Assembly: GCF_011761345.1 (NCBI RefSeq)
Contig: NZ_JAASRY010000010.1
Location: 1 to 51,059, forward strand
Source: Thalassobacillus devorans
Lineage (GTDB): Bacteria > Bacillota > Bacilli > Bacillales > Halobacillaceae
Length of the DNA stretch: 51,059 bases
Direction: 5' to 3'
Both the position numbers and the translations under genes were made by a program. Below the pieces are notes generated by a model. The model made no database searches, had not been told where the DNA came from, and saw only the letters and a list, made by a program, of their open reading frames with translations. Shown piece by piece: positions 19,813 to 28,872 of the stretch (positions are counted from its first letter, which is position 1; each line of letters begins with the position of its first letter).

Positions 19813-19841
19813 TTGAAATAACACTTGTTTTAAGATATGAT
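19813..19841 (+). promoter_or_regulatory. Sigma-A promoter of glmU-prs
   Basis: TTGAAA (19813-19818), 17 bp, TATGAT (19836-19841), about 26 nt before the glmU start. Confidence 0.75.
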
Positions 19842-19873
19842 TTTTATGGATAAATAGGATGGAGGGTTACTTC

Positions 19874-21253
19874 ATGAGTAATAGATATGCCGTTGTGCTT
19901 GCGGCTGGTCAGGGTACAAGGATGAAGTCAAAACTGTATAAAGTTTTGCATCCTGTATGCGGCAAACCAATGGTACAGCATGTTGTAGATCAGTTGAACA
20001 CTGTCGAGTTAAGCGAATTGATCACCGTGGTAGGGTTTGGAGCTGAGAAAGTTCAGGATCAATTAGGTGAAGACAGCCATTATGTCATCCAGGAAGAGCA
20101 GCTTGGAACCGGACATGCGGTGCTGCAGGCGGAAGGTATCCTGGCAGATAAAGAAGGCACCACGCTTGTTGTATGTGGGGATACGCCATTATTGACAGGA
20201 GAGACATTACAAGCATTGATCGATCATCATGATCAAGAAGGGGCACTTGCCACTATTTTGACTGCCCATGCTGACGATCCAACCGGATACGGACGTGTCA
20301 TACGCGGGGCGACCGGCGAGGTCGAGCGCATTGTCGAACATAAAGATGCGAATAGTGAAGAAAAAGAAATCCAGGAAATCAACACGGGTACTTACTGCTT
20401 TGACAACCGTGCCTTGTTTGATGCCTTACAAAATGTTTCCAATGATAATGTGCAAGGAGAATACTACCTGCCGGACGTCATTGAAATTTTGAAAGATAAA
20501 CAAGAAAAAGTCAGCGCTTATCAGACAGGTGATTTTTCAGAAACATTAGGTGTCAATGATCGTGTCGCTCTATCACAAGCAGAAAAAACGATGAAGCAGC
20601 GCATTAACGAACAGCATATGCGAAACGGAGTTACCTTGATTGATGTAGATCATACTTATATTGGCCCGGATGTGAACATCGGGCAGGATGTTGTCATTCA
20701 TCCAGGCTGCGTCATTGATGGAAATACCGAAATTGAAGATGATTCTATCATCGGTCCTCATACCACGATAACAAATTCTCGTATTGGAGCAGGTTCCGTC
20801 ATCAGGCAAAGTGTTGCTGCTGACAGTAATATTGGACAACGCGTACAAATTGGTCCGTTTGCCCATATACGTCCACAATCAGATCTCGGGGATGAAGTTA
20901 AAATTGGTAATTTTGTCGAAGTGAAAAAAGCGACATTCGGCAATAATAGTAAAGCTTCTCACTTGAGTTATATTGGTGATTCTGAGGTTGGTACCGGAGT
21001 GAATATCGGATGTGGGACGATTACCGTCAACTATGATGGTGCGAACAAGCATTTAACAAAGATTGAAGATGATGCCTTTATCGGGTGCAATTCCAATTTG
21101 ATTGCTCCGGTTACAGTCGGAAAGGGTGCTTATGTAGCTGCTGGTTCAACTATCAATAAAGATGTACCGTCAGAGGCGCTTTCCATTGCACGTTCTCGTC
21201 AAACAAATAAAGAAGGATATGCTTCTAAAATGAAGCATTCCCAAAAAGGTTAA
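19874..21253 (+). CDS. glmU: Bifunctional GlmU: glucosamine-1-P acetyltransferase / UDP-GlcNAc pyrophosphorylase
   Basis: A 459-residue enzyme (456 in B. subtilis, gcaD) that makes UDP-GlcNAc for peptidoglycan and teichoic acids. The N-terminal uridylyltransferase domain has LAAGQGTRM near residues 9-17 and K26 in YKVLHPV. From about residue 252 a left-handed beta-helix of hexapeptide repeats forms the acetyltransferase, including [11 protein letters not shown] and the catalytic-site NYDGANKH. The ATG at 19874 follows GGAGGG; an in-frame ATG 15 nt upstream lacks a ribosome site. prs follows 15 nt later. Confidence 0.97.
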   Translation: MSNRYAVVLAAGQGTRMKSKLYKVLHPVCGKPMVQHVVDQLNTVELSELITVVGFGAEKVQDQLGEDSHYVIQEEQLGTGHAVLQAEGILADKEGTTLVVCGDTPLLTGETLQALIDHHDQEGALATILTAHADDPTGYGRVIRGATGEVERIVEHKDANSEEKEIQEINTGTYCFDNRALFDALQNVSNDNVQGEYYLPDVIEILKDKQEKVSAYQTGDFSETLGVNDRVALSQAEKTMKQRINEQHMRNGVTLIDVDHTYIGPDVNIGQDVVIHPGCVIDGNTEIEDDSIIGPHTTITNSRIGAGSVIRQSVAADSNIGQRVQIGPFAHIRPQSDLGDEVKIGNFVEVKKATFGNNSKASHLSYIGDSEVGTGVNIGCGTITVNYDGANKHLTKIEDDAFIGCNSNLIAPVTVGKGAYVAAGSTINKDVPSEALSIARSRQTNKEGYASKMKHSQKG

Positions 21254-21268
21254 CGGAGGGTATTTCAA

Positions 21269-22222
21269 ATGGCAACTGGTTATAAGGATCCATCGTTGAA
21301 AGTTTTTTCTCTTAACTCCAATCCATCATTGGCGCAGGAAATTGCCGAAAATATTGGGACGGAATTAGGAAAATGTTCAGTGACGACATTCAGTGACGGG
21401 GAAATCCAAATCAATATTGAAGAGAGTATCCGAGGCTGCGATGTTTATGTCGTCCAATCTACTTGTGCTCCGGTAAATCAACACATTATGGAACTTCTAA
21501 TTATGATTGATGCATTGAAACGGGCTTCGGCGCGTACGATCAATATCGTCATGCCATACTATGGTTATGCCCGCCAGGACCGGAAAGCACGCTCGCGTGA
21601 ACCGATCACAGCTAAGCTTGTGGCGAACCTGCTGCAAACTGCCGGTGCGACACGTGTATTGATGCTTGACCTACATGCACCGCAGATTCAAGGATTTTTC
21701 GATGTCCCGATCGATCATCTGGTAGGAGTCCCGCTTCTATCGGAATACTTTGAGGAAAAGAATTTTGATGATGTGGTTATTGTATCCCCTGACCATGGCG
21801 GCGTCACACGTGCCAGGAAAATGGCCGATATTTTGAAAGCTCCGATTGCTATAATCGATAAACGCCGTCCGCGTCCGAATGTTGCCGAAGTGATGAACAT
21901 CGTCGGTAATATTGAAGGCAAAACGGCTATCCTGATTGATGATATCATTGATACAGCAGGAACGATTACACTCGCGGCCAACGCCTTGAAAGAGAATGGT
22001 GCGAAAGAGGTATATGCATGCTGTACCCACCCGGTACTCTCCGGACCTGCAATTGAACGGATTGAAAATTCCCAAATCAAGGAACTTGTGGTCACTAACA
22101 CGATTCCACTTGGTGAAGATAAGAAAATTGACAAAGTCACCGAACTATCGATTGCGCCATTGATCAGTGAAGCGATCATCCGTGTGCATGAGTTCAAATC
22201 CATCAGTATCTTGTTCGATTGA
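21269..22222 (+). CDS. prs: Ribose-phosphate pyrophosphokinase
   Basis: A 317-residue class I PRPP synthetase that makes PRPP from ribose-5-phosphate and ATP. SGDGE-like metal and ATP motifs ([10 protein letters not shown]), the flexible-loop and catalytic segment [17 protein letters not shown], and the PRPP signature [12 protein letters not shown] are present. PRPP feeds purine, pyrimidine, His, Trp and NAD synthesis. It is also the ligand of PurR and the substrate of HprT, both encoded in this window. It is co-transcribed with glmU. Confidence 0.97.
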   Translation: MATGYKDPSLKVFSLNSNPSLAQEIAENIGTELGKCSVTTFSDGEIQINIEESIRGCDVYVVQSTCAPVNQHIMELLIMIDALKRASARTINIVMPYYGYARQDRKARSREPITAKLVANLLQTAGATRVLMLDLHAPQIQGFFDVPIDHLVGVPLLSEYFEEKNFDDVVIVSPDHGGVTRARKMADILKAPIAIIDKRRPRPNVAEVMNIVGNIEGKTAILIDDIIDTAGTITLAANALKENGAKEVYACCTHPVLSGPAIERIENSQIKELVVTNTIPLGEDKKIDKVTELSIAPLISEAIIRVHEFKSISILFD

Positions 22223-22239
22223 TTTAATTAGAAAAACAG

Positions 22240-22265
22240 GTTTAGCTCAGACAGCGAAAGGGAAA
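22240..22265 (+). promoter_or_regulatory. Sigma-B-type stress promoter of ctc
   Basis: GTTTAG (22240-22245), 14 bp, GGGAAA (22260-22265) fits GTTTAA-N12-15-GGGWAW. ctc is the first-described sigma-B gene of B. subtilis, whose promoter, as I recall it, has the same 14-bp spacing. Confidence 0.75.
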
Positions 22266-22309
22266 CATTACAGAATAGATGGTTTTTATTTCAATGGAGG
22301 GTGATTAAC

Positions 22310-22969
22310 TTGGCAATTCAATTAAAAGCAAATCAAAGAAAAGATACGAAACAATCAGCAAACAGGGGGCTTCGTGAAGAAGGAAATGTCCCTGCAGTTG
22401 TATATGGTAAAGAAAAAGATCCAATCACCGTGTCTGTCAACAGCATCGAGTTGTTGAAAACTGTACGTGACGAGGGAAGGAACGCAATTATTTCTCTTGA
22501 CGTGGAAGGCGGCAAAACAGTAGATGTTATGCTGCATGAATATCAAATCGATCCACTGAAGGACGAGCTGATTCACGCAGACTTCTATATTGTAGACATG
22601 GCACAGGAGATGGATGTTGAAGTACCTGTACGTCTCGACGGTGAATCGATTGGCTCAAAAGAAGGCGGAGTTCTGCAGCAGCCACTATACCACCTGCAAG
22701 TCCGTGCAAAGCCAAACAATATTCCAGAAGAAATTACAGTCGATGTATCTGAGCTTAATGTCGGCGACAGCCTCATGGTAAGCGACTTGAAGCAGGGCCG
22801 TAACTATGAAATTCTGGATGACGAAAATCAGACAATCGTTTCTGTTACTCCGCCAGAGGAAATGCCTGAAGAACCTGAAACAGATGATGAACAGGCAGAA
22901 CCAGAATTAGTTGGAGCTGAAAACGAGAGCGATGAAAGTGAAGAAAAACAGGAAGACGATAAAGAGTAA
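22310..22969 (+). CDS. ctc: General stress ribosomal protein Ctc (bL25 family)
   Basis: A 219-residue two-domain member of the L25/TL5/Ctc family (204 aa in B. subtilis). The N-terminal domain binds 5S rRNA (LRGL-like NRGLREEGNVPAVVYGKEK). The C-terminal beta domain runs to about residue 185 (ITVDVSELNVGDSLMVSDL), then a strongly acidic tail of about 35 residues. The TTG at 22310 has GGAGGG 8 nt upstream; the GTG at 22301 overlaps the ribosome site. The long acidic tail suits a high internal salt cytoplasm (inference). The gene lies between prs and pth, as is usual. Confidence 0.95.
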   Translation: MAIQLKANQRKDTKQSANRGLREEGNVPAVVYGKEKDPITVSVNSIELLKTVRDEGRNAIISLDVEGGKTVDVMLHEYQIDPLKDELIHADFYIVDMAQEMDVEVPVRLDGESIGSKEGGVLQQPLYHLQVRAKPNNIPEEITVDVSELNVGDSLMVSDLKQGRNYEILDDENQTIVSVTPPEEMPEEPETDDEQAEPELVGAENESDESEEKQEDDKE

Positions 22970-22987
22970 TACAGATGGAATAATGAG

Positions 22988-23020
22988 GGGGCGTGACATC
23001 GTGTTGCGCCCCTTTTATTT
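22988..23020 (+). terminator. ctc terminator
   Basis: GGGGCG (22988-22993) with CGCCCC (23007-23012), with inner TGACA/TGTTG wobble pairing, then TTTTATTT. Confidence 0.85.
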
Positions 23021-23126
23021 GACTTTAAGAAGGTTTAACGTGTTAGAGGATGAAAAAACATAGGAAGCAGGAAGCCTATCGGTTATAGACCCATGATGGA
23101 AGCTAAGTTTTTATTATCGTGGAGTT

Positions 23127-23135
23127 TGCTATAAT
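23127..23135 (+). promoter_or_regulatory. Extended -10 promoter candidate for pth
   Basis: TGCTATAAT has a TGN extension and a perfect -10 hexamer, 37 nt before the pth start. No convincing -35 is present. Confidence 0.5.
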
Positions 23136-23171
23136 AATATAGATACTTACAGGTAAAAGGAAGTTGAAAAG

Positions 23172-23732
23172 ATGAAATGTATTGTGGGCTTAGGTAACCC
23201 GGGGAAGAAATATGAAAAAACGAGACATAATGTAGGCTTTATGGTCATCGATCAGTTGGCTGCTGACAACCATTGGAAATTAAATCAGGAAAAGTTCAAG
23301 AGCTTGTATACGATAGAGCATGTGAATGGGGAAAAGGTATTGCTGCTCAAACCCCAGACCTACATGAACCTCTCAGGAGAGGCGCTTCGTGCATTTGCTG
23401 ATTATTATGATTTTGAAATAGATGACTTTCTCGTTATCTATGATGATTTGGATTTACCTCCAGGGAAGGTACGTCTGCGGCAAAAAGGTGGACATGGCGG
23501 ACATAACGGAATCCGGAATATTATCGATCATTTTCATGACAAATCTTTTAAGCGGCTTCGGGTGGGAATCGGTCGTCCTTCAGTCCCGATGCCAGTCGTC
23601 GATTATGTGCTTGGCAGTTTCGATAAAGATCAGCAGGAACCTGTGCAGGACAGCATCCATAAAGCAGCGAAAGCATGTGAAGCATGGATAGAACGTCCTT
23701 TCCAGGAAGTCATGAATGAATATAATCAATGA
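23172..23732 (+). CDS. pth: Peptidyl-tRNA hydrolase
   Basis: A 186-residue enzyme (spoVC in B. subtilis, 188 aa) that releases tRNA from prematurely dropped peptidyl-tRNA. GLGNPGKKYEKTRHNVGF holds the catalytic His (residue 20), KPQTYMNLSG contains the conserved Asn, and YDDLDLPPGKVRLR with GGHGGHNG forms the substrate site. The ATG at 23172 is preceded by AAAAGGAAG. It is followed by fin, which has its own forespore promoter. Confidence 0.96.
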   Translation: MKCIVGLGNPGKKYEKTRHNVGFMVIDQLAADNHWKLNQEKFKSLYTIEHVNGEKVLLLKPQTYMNLSGEALRAFADYYDFEIDDFLVIYDDLDLPPGKVRLRQKGGHGGHNGIRNIIDHFHDKSFKRLRVGIGRPSVPMPVVDYVLGSFDKDQQEPVQDSIHKAAKACEAWIERPFQEVMNEYNQ

Positions 23733-23799
23733 TGAGGTCTGGAAGGAAATAAAAGGGACAGGTATGTCTTTAAACAGGCAGTCATAAAATGTAAGAATC

Positions 23800-23829
23800 G
23801 TATAATTGGAGTAAAAGACGGTCAAACTA
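23800..23829 (+). promoter_or_regulatory. Sigma-F promoter of fin
   Basis: GTATA (23800-23804), 15 bp, GGTCAAACTA (23820-23829) agrees with the forespore sigma-F consensus (GYATA-N15-GGNNANAHTR) apart from one purine position. fin is a sigma-F gene in B. subtilis. Confidence 0.85.
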
Positions 23830-23861
23830 AGCACAATTGCTCTAAATAGGAGGGTTGTGTG

Positions 23862-24092
23862 ATGTCAATCATCTATGTTTGCCGTCATTGTAGTAATACT
23901 GTGGGGAAATTAGAACAAGAAATAGCAGATGAGAATATGCTCGGTATTAATCATTTGACGGAACAGGAGCGTGAAGAAATGCTTGAATTCCATCAAAATG
24001 GAGACCTGCGCATAAAAACAATTTGCGATAATTGCCAGGAGGCACTTGATCAAAATCCCCAATATCATGAATTAGACTTTTTTATACAATAA
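23862..24092 (+). CDS. fin: Anti-sigma-F factor Fin
   Basis: A 76-residue protein, the same length as B. subtilis Fin (YabK). Two CxxC pairs (C7/C10 in VCRHCS and C55/C58 in ICDNCQEAL) should bind one zinc. Fin blocks sigma-F so that the forespore can switch to sigma-G. CsfB, encoded at the start of this window, holds sigma-G in check, so both forespore anti-sigma factors are here. The ATG at 23862 lies 7 nt after AGGAGGG; GTG at 23859 is the alternative. Confidence 0.94.
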   Translation: MSIIYVCRHCSNTVGKLEQEIADENMLGINHLTEQEREEMLEFHQNGDLRIKTICDNCQEALDQNPQYHELDFFIQ

Positions 24093-24157
24093 ACCATCGT
24101 GCACCAGAGAAATAAGGATGCCGAATGGTGAGAATGATGATAGTGGAGGAATCATTT

Positions 24158-27100
24158 ATGCAAGGATTAAAGAAATATTTGCATGACCAAGATGATATCC
24201 ATTCGATTGCATCAGGGTTTACCACCGGCATGCAAGAACAGATGGTATCGGGATTATCCGGGTCCGCTCGCAGCGCACTCGTCTCTATCGTTAATGAGTC
24301 ATTGGAACGGCCGGTTTTACTAGTTACCCATCAACTGGTACAGGCGCAGCAATTATATGAAGATCTACAGGAAATCACGGAATCCGAACGCGTACAGTTA
24401 TATCCGGTCAATGAATTGATTGCTTCTGAGATTGCGATTGCAAGCCCGGAATTGAAAAGCCAGCGGATAGAATCGCTGAATCAGTGGATGAATCAAGGGT
24501 CCGGGATATTGATTACACCAGTTTCAGCGTTGAAGCGGGTATTGCCTCCTAAAAGCTATTGGGAACGGTACCGTCTTCCTTTTAAAGTCGGTGAAGATAT
24601 TGACGTTGACCGCTACCTTGCCAGATTGGTTGATATGGGGTATGAACGAACAGGAATGGTTGCCTCACCGGGGGAGTTCAGTATTCGTGGAGGAATTATC
24701 GACCTTTACCCGTTGACTGCTGAATTTCCTTACCGAATCGAACTTTTTGATACGGAAGTAGATTCGATCCGGACCTTTGATTCCGAAACCCAACGCTCCA
24801 AAGAAAAACTGGAGGAGGTCATGATCGCTCCAGCGACGGAATTATTAATAACTGAAGAAGATTTCACCCGAGCCTCTCATCGCCTAGGAGAGGCCTTAAG
24901 TCATTCCCTGAAAAAGCTGACGAAAGCAGAGGCGAAAACAAGACTGAGTGAAGTCATTGAACACGACCTGGAGCGTTTGGAACAGCAAGAACGTTTCCAG
25001 GAGATGTATAAATATATTGGTTTCTATTACGAAGAGCCAGCCAATTTACTAGATTACCTGCCGGAAAACGGAATTGTGGTCATGGATGAAATGAGCCGGA
25101 TTCAGGAAACGGCGCAACGGCTTGATCAGGAAGAGGCAGAATGGTATCAGAGTCTGCTTGAGGCCAATCAAATCGTACGAGATCTTTCCATTTCTTATGA
25201 TTGGCATGATGTGTGGTCGAAAATCAAACATCCACGATTATATTTGTCGGTATTTTTACGGCATATACCCAACACCCAGCCGGAGAATGTCGTCAATATT
25301 TCCTGTCGTCAAATGCAGCAGTTCCATGGCCAGATGAATTTATTGAAAAACGAAATGGAACGCTGGGAAAAGCAGCACTTTTCCGTCATGATTATCGTGC
25401 CTAACGAAGAACGGGCGACAAAGGTGCAGTCAGTGCTCGATGATTATGGTATGGAAGCTGTCATCAGCAAAGAGGATGTCACACTTCCGCTTTCGAAACC
25501 CACGATTATCCATGGAAATATCAGTAGTGGCTTCGAACTGCCTATGCACAAATTGGCTGTCATCACAGAAAATGAGATGTTCAAGAAGAAAACATCAAAG
25601 CCGAAGCGTAAACAGAAATTGTCCAATGCAGAACGGATTAAGAACTACCAGGAACTGAAAGTGGGAGACTATGTCGTCCATGCCAACCATGGGATTGGTA
25701 AATACCTTGGGGTAGAAACATTGACCATGAATGGTGTCCACAAAGACTTCCTGCTCGTTAAATACTCCGGAAACGATAAGCTGTTCGTACCAATTGAACA
25801 AATTGATCTGATTCAGAAGTATGTCGGTTCAGAAGGGAAAGAACCAAAAATATACAAACTCGGCGGCAGTGAATGGGGTAAAGTCAAACGCAAAGTACAG
25901 TCCTCTGTTGAGGACATTGCGGATGATTTAATCAAGCTCTATGCCGAGCGGGAAGCTTCTAAAGGCCATGCTTTTCAGGGAGACACAGAAATGCAGCGGG
26001 AATTCGAGGCCTCATTCCCTTATCAGGAAACCCAGGATCAGCTGCAATGTATTGAAGAAATCAAGGCGGATATGGAAAGAATAAGGCCGATGGACCGGCT
26101 TCTTTGTGGTGACGTTGGTTATGGAAAAACCGAGGTCGCAATCCGCGCCGCTTTTAAAGCAGTTGCAGAAGGAAAGCAGGTTGCAATTCTTGTACCGACG
26201 ACTATCCTGGCACAGCAGCATTATGAAACCATTATGGAACGTTTTCAGGAATTCCCGATCAATATCGGGCTATTAAGCCGTTTCCGTACAAAAAAACAGC
26301 AAAAAGAAACAACCGATCAAATGAAAAAAGGGCTGGTAGATATAGTGATCGGCACCCATCGTCTCTTATCGAAAGATGCCCAGTTTAAAGATCTCGGTCT
26401 ATTGATTGTCGATGAAGAACAGCGGTTCGGTGTCAAACATAAAGAAAAGATCAAACAACTGAAAACCAATGTCGATGTTTTGACATTGACAGCCACGCCA
26501 ATTCCAAGAACATTGCATATGTCCATGCTTGGAGTCCGGGACTTGTCAGTGATCGAGACACCCCCAGAAAACCGATTCCCTATTCAGACGTACGTACTGG
26601 AATATAATCCTGTCTTCATGCGGGAAGCTATTGAACGGGAAATGGCGAGAGGCGGGCAGGTGTTTTTCCTATTCAACCGGGTTGAGAATATCGAACGGAT
26701 GGCAGAGGAGATCTCAGCGCTGGTACCTGAGGCCAGGGTCACCGCTGCTCACGGTCAAATGAACGAGACTACGTTAGAGAATGTCATGTTTTCCTTTTTA
26801 GAAGGAGAGTTTGATGTCCTGGTCAGCACAACGATTATTGAAACTGGTGTAGATATTCCAAATGTAAACACATTGATCGTCTATGACGCAGACAAAATGG
26901 GACTCAGCCAGCTCTATCAATTGCGTGGACGTGTTGGAAGATCAAATCGCGTCGCTTATGCCTACTTTACGTACCAACGGGACAAAGTGCTGACGGAAGT
27001 AGCTGAAAAACGACTGCAGGCGATCAAAGAGTTCACTGAACTTGGTTCCGGTTTCAAAATTGCCATGCGGGACCTTTCCATTCGCGGGGCAGGTAATCTT

Positions 27101-27694
27101 CTTGGTGCACAGCAGCATGGTTTTATCGACTCTGTCGGCTTTGATATGTATTCTCAAATGTTAAAGGATGCGATTGAAGCGAAGAGGCAGGGGAAAGAGC
27201 CAGAAGAAATACAGCCGTTCCAGGTGGAGCTGGATCTTCAGATCGATGCCTACCTGCCTGATACGTATATTTCAGATGAAAAGCAAAAAATCGATATTTA
27301 TAAGCAGTTCCAGGCGATAGAAAATGTCGAGGATATCCATGATTTGCGAGATGAAATTATCGACCGTTTTGGAGATTATCCAGATGAAGTAGAAAACCTC
27401 TTTCTGGCTTCTTCCATGAAGATGCATGCCAAACAATCAGGTATTGAATCGATATCCGAGAAAAAGCAGAAGATTGAATTGCTGATGGAAGTCGAATCCA
27501 GTCAGAACATCGATGGTGCTAAGTTATTCGAACTTGCAAACAGCTATGGCAGAATTGTGCAATTAGGAACAGAAGACCAGAAACTGAAGGTCACTTTCCA
27601 ATGGGATAGAAAGTCATACATTCGCCGTTATGAAGTAGTAGACGAATTCCTTCAAAGACTCCCGGATATGAAAAGAGAAGTCTCCACAGCTTAA
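24158..27694 (+). CDS. mfd: Transcription-repair coupling factor Mfd
   Basis: A 1178-residue ATP-dependent translocase (1177 in B. subtilis) that removes stalled RNA polymerase and recruits UvrA. Order: an N-terminal UvrB-like region (PGEFSIRGGIIDLYP near 168-182), the RNA polymerase-interaction domain (GDYVVHANHGIGKYLG near 502-517), then RecG-like helicase motors with Walker A GDVGYGKTE near 650 and DEEQRFG near 753. The TRG motif and C-terminal TRCF domain follow. I chose ATG 24158, which has TGGAGGA 7 nt upstream; the ATG at 24125 lacks a ribosome site. In spore formers Mfd also affects stationary-phase mutagenesis. Confidence 0.97.
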   Translation: MQGLKKYLHDQDDIHSIASGFTTGMQEQMVSGLSGSARSALVSIVNESLERPVLLVTHQLVQAQQLYEDLQEITESERVQLYPVNELIASEIAIASPELKSQRIESLNQWMNQGSGILITPVSALKRVLPPKSYWERYRLPFKVGEDIDVDRYLARLVDMGYERTGMVASPGEFSIRGGIIDLYPLTAEFPYRIELFDTEVDSIRTFDSETQRSKEKLEEVMIAPATELLITEEDFTRASHRLGEALSHSLKKLTKAEAKTRLSEVIEHDLERLEQQERFQEMYKYIGFYYEEPANLLDYLPENGIVVMDEMSRIQETAQRLDQEEAEWYQSLLEANQIVRDLSISYDWHDVWSKIKHPRLYLSVFLRHIPNTQPENVVNISCRQMQQFHGQMNLLKNEMERWEKQHFSVMIIVPNEERATKVQSVLDDYGMEAVISKEDVTLPLSKPTIIHGNISSGFELPMHKLAVITENEMFKKKTSKPKRKQKLSNAERIKNYQELKVGDYVVHANHGIGKYLGVETLTMNGVHKDFLLVKYSGNDKLFVPIEQIDLIQKYVGSEGKEPKIYKLGGSEWGKVKRKVQSSVEDIADDLIKLYAEREASKGHAFQGDTEMQREFEASFPYQETQDQLQCIEEIKADMERIRPMDRLLCGDVGYGKTEVAIRAAFKAVAEGKQVAILVPTTILAQQHYETIMERFQEFPINIGLLSRFRTKKQQKETTDQMKKGLVDIVIGTHRLLSKDAQFKDLGLLIVDEEQRFGVKHKEKIKQLKTNVDVLTLTATPIPRTLHMSMLGVRDLSVIETPPENRFPIQTYVLEYNPVFMREAIEREMARGGQVFFLFNRVENIERMAEEISALVPEARVTAAHGQMNETTLENVMFSFLEGEFDVLVSTTIIETGVDIPNVNTLIVYDADKMGLSQLYQLRGRVGRSNRVAYAYFTYQRDKVLTEVAEKRLQAIKEFTELGSGFKIAMRDLSIRGAGNLLGAQQHGFIDSVGFDMYSQMLKDAIEAKRQGKEPEEIQPFQVELDLQIDAYLPDTYISDEKQKIDIYKQFQAIENVEDIHDLRDEIIDRFGDYPDEVENLFLASSMKMHAKQSGIESISEKKQKIELLMEVESSQNIDGAKLFELANSYGRIVQLGTEDQKLKVTFQWDRKSYIRRYEVVDEFLQRLPDMKREVSTA

Positions 27695-27778
27695 ACGGGA
27701 AATAGGAGTGCCATCACCCTTTTATTGGAGAGAATCAGAAGATGAATGATAAAAGTCGGTTATTATAAAAAAATTAAG

Positions 27779-27889
27779 GGAGCAAGGAAACGACAAGGCT
27801 CCTGCGGAAAAACGGACATGACAAGACCACGCAACGAAGTGAGGAGGCTTGACCGTACGTCCGCGGAAAGCGAGTCGTTTCCTTGCTCC
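27779..27889. repeat. Solitary 111-bp hairpin unit of the dispersed repeat
   Basis: A perfect 16-bp inverted repeat, GGAGCAAGGAAACGAC (27779-27794) and GTCGTTTCCTTGCTCC (27874-27889), bounds a GC-rich core. The core carries CTCCTGCGG, a GACCACGCAACGAAG stretch, GAGGAGGCTT and GTCCGCGGAAAGCGAG. This is the same internal design as the units in the elements at 10.7 and 50.2 kb, here without the flanking arms. It lies between mfd and the spoVT promoter. Confidence 0.8.
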
Positions 27890-27968
27890 ATTTTTCTATT
27901 CATGGCAACCGATTCGTTAATTTCTGTTTTTTTATCCCTGTTTCTTACCATAAATCCATTGTTTAGGT

Positions 27969-27997
27969 GAATAGGTTTTTATTGTTGATTCATACTA
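27969..27997 (+). promoter_or_regulatory. Sigma-G promoter of spoVT
   Basis: GAATA (27969-27973, within TGAATA), 17 bp, CATACTA (27991-27997): a consensus forespore sigma-G promoter. spoVT is sigma-G controlled in B. subtilis. Confidence 0.9.
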
Positions 27998-28078
27998 TAG
28001 TCATCAACTGTATTTTTGTTGTATCTTATCACCAAAAATATTAAGACTAATCATCAAGGAAAGTGAGGCTTCTCAGCT

Positions 28079-28615
28079 ATGAAAGCAACAGGAATTGTAC
28101 GTCGCATTGATGATTTAGGAAGAGTGGTTATTCCTAAAGAAATACGCAGAACGTTGAGAATACGTGAAGGTGATCCTTTAGAGATCTTCGTTGACAGAGA
28201 GGGTGAAGTCATACTTAAAAAGTATTCCCCGATCAGTGAATTAGGAGACTTTGCGAAGGAATATGCGGATGCCTTATTCGATTCTTTAGGGCAGCCGGTA
28301 TTAATTTGTGACAGAGATGAATTTATCGCCGTAGCTGGTGGATCGAAAAAGGATTATTTGAACAAGCATATTGGAGCAAAGATTGAACAAGCCATTGATA
28401 ACCGTTCGGTAGTGACCGAAAAGAACTCTAGTCAGATCGAATTGGTGCAAGGCCGTGAAGAGGAATTGGCATCCTACGTTATCGGACCGATTATCGCGCA
28501 GGGCGATCCGATCGGTTGTGTGGTCATCTATTCGAAAGAAGGCCCGGCACTTGGAGACGTAGAAGCTAAGTCTGTAGAAACGGCTGCAAGCTTTCTTGCC
28601 CGCCAGATGGAATAG
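28079..28615 (+). CDS. spoVT: Stage V sporulation regulator SpoVT
   Basis: A 178-residue forespore transcription factor (178 in B. subtilis). Residues 1-53 are a swapped-hairpin AbrB-type DNA-binding domain (MKATGIVRRIDDLGRVVIPKEIRR). The rest is a GAF-like domain (LGQPVLICDRDEFIAVAG to the end) that forms tetramers. SpoVT tunes sigma-G genes, switching some up and others down late in the forespore. It shares its DNA-binding domain with abrB at 8 kb. It is monocistronic with its own promoter and terminator. Confidence 0.97.
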   Translation: MKATGIVRRIDDLGRVVIPKEIRRTLRIREGDPLEIFVDREGEVILKKYSPISELGDFAKEYADALFDSLGQPVLICDRDEFIAVAGGSKKDYLNKHIGAKIEQAIDNRSVVTEKNSSQIELVQGREEELASYVIGPIIAQGDPIGCVVIYSKEGPALGDVEAKSVETAASFLARQME

Positions 28616-28712
28616 AGTTTTAAAGATCTTATCTATACTTTAAGGAAGAAGACGATGACGTTTGCTATCAGGAATTTGCGGCAGGTTACGTTGTACTAAT
28701 AAGTAGTGGAAG

Positions 28713-28748
28713 AGCTGTATGACCATAAAGGTGTCATACGGCTTTTTA
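28713..28748 (+). terminator. spoVT terminator
   Basis: AGCTGTATGAC (28713-28723) pairs with GTCATACGGCT (28733-28743), one G-T pair, then TTTTTAAT. It lies about 100 nt past the stop. Confidence 0.8.
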
Positions 28749-28832
28749 ATACTTTAAAAAGGATATAATTCTTTGTAAGGATTTATATACCTGTTGGCAG
28801 GAATCGGATGAATGATGAAAATCATGCACCTG

Positions 28833-28841
28833 TGCTATAAT
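28833..28841 (+). promoter_or_regulatory. Extended -10 promoter candidate for yabM
   Basis: TGCTATAAT, with a TGN extension and perfect -10. It rules out the in-frame ATG at 28840 as the yabM start, because that codon overlaps the -10. Confidence 0.55.
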
Positions 28842-28872
28842 GAGTGGAAGTATGATGGAAAGGCGTACCAAC

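Noticed and set aside
27746-27970. 74-codon frame after mfd
   Set aside because: It passes through the hairpin unit, has no clear ribosome site and overlaps the sigma-G promoter region edge.
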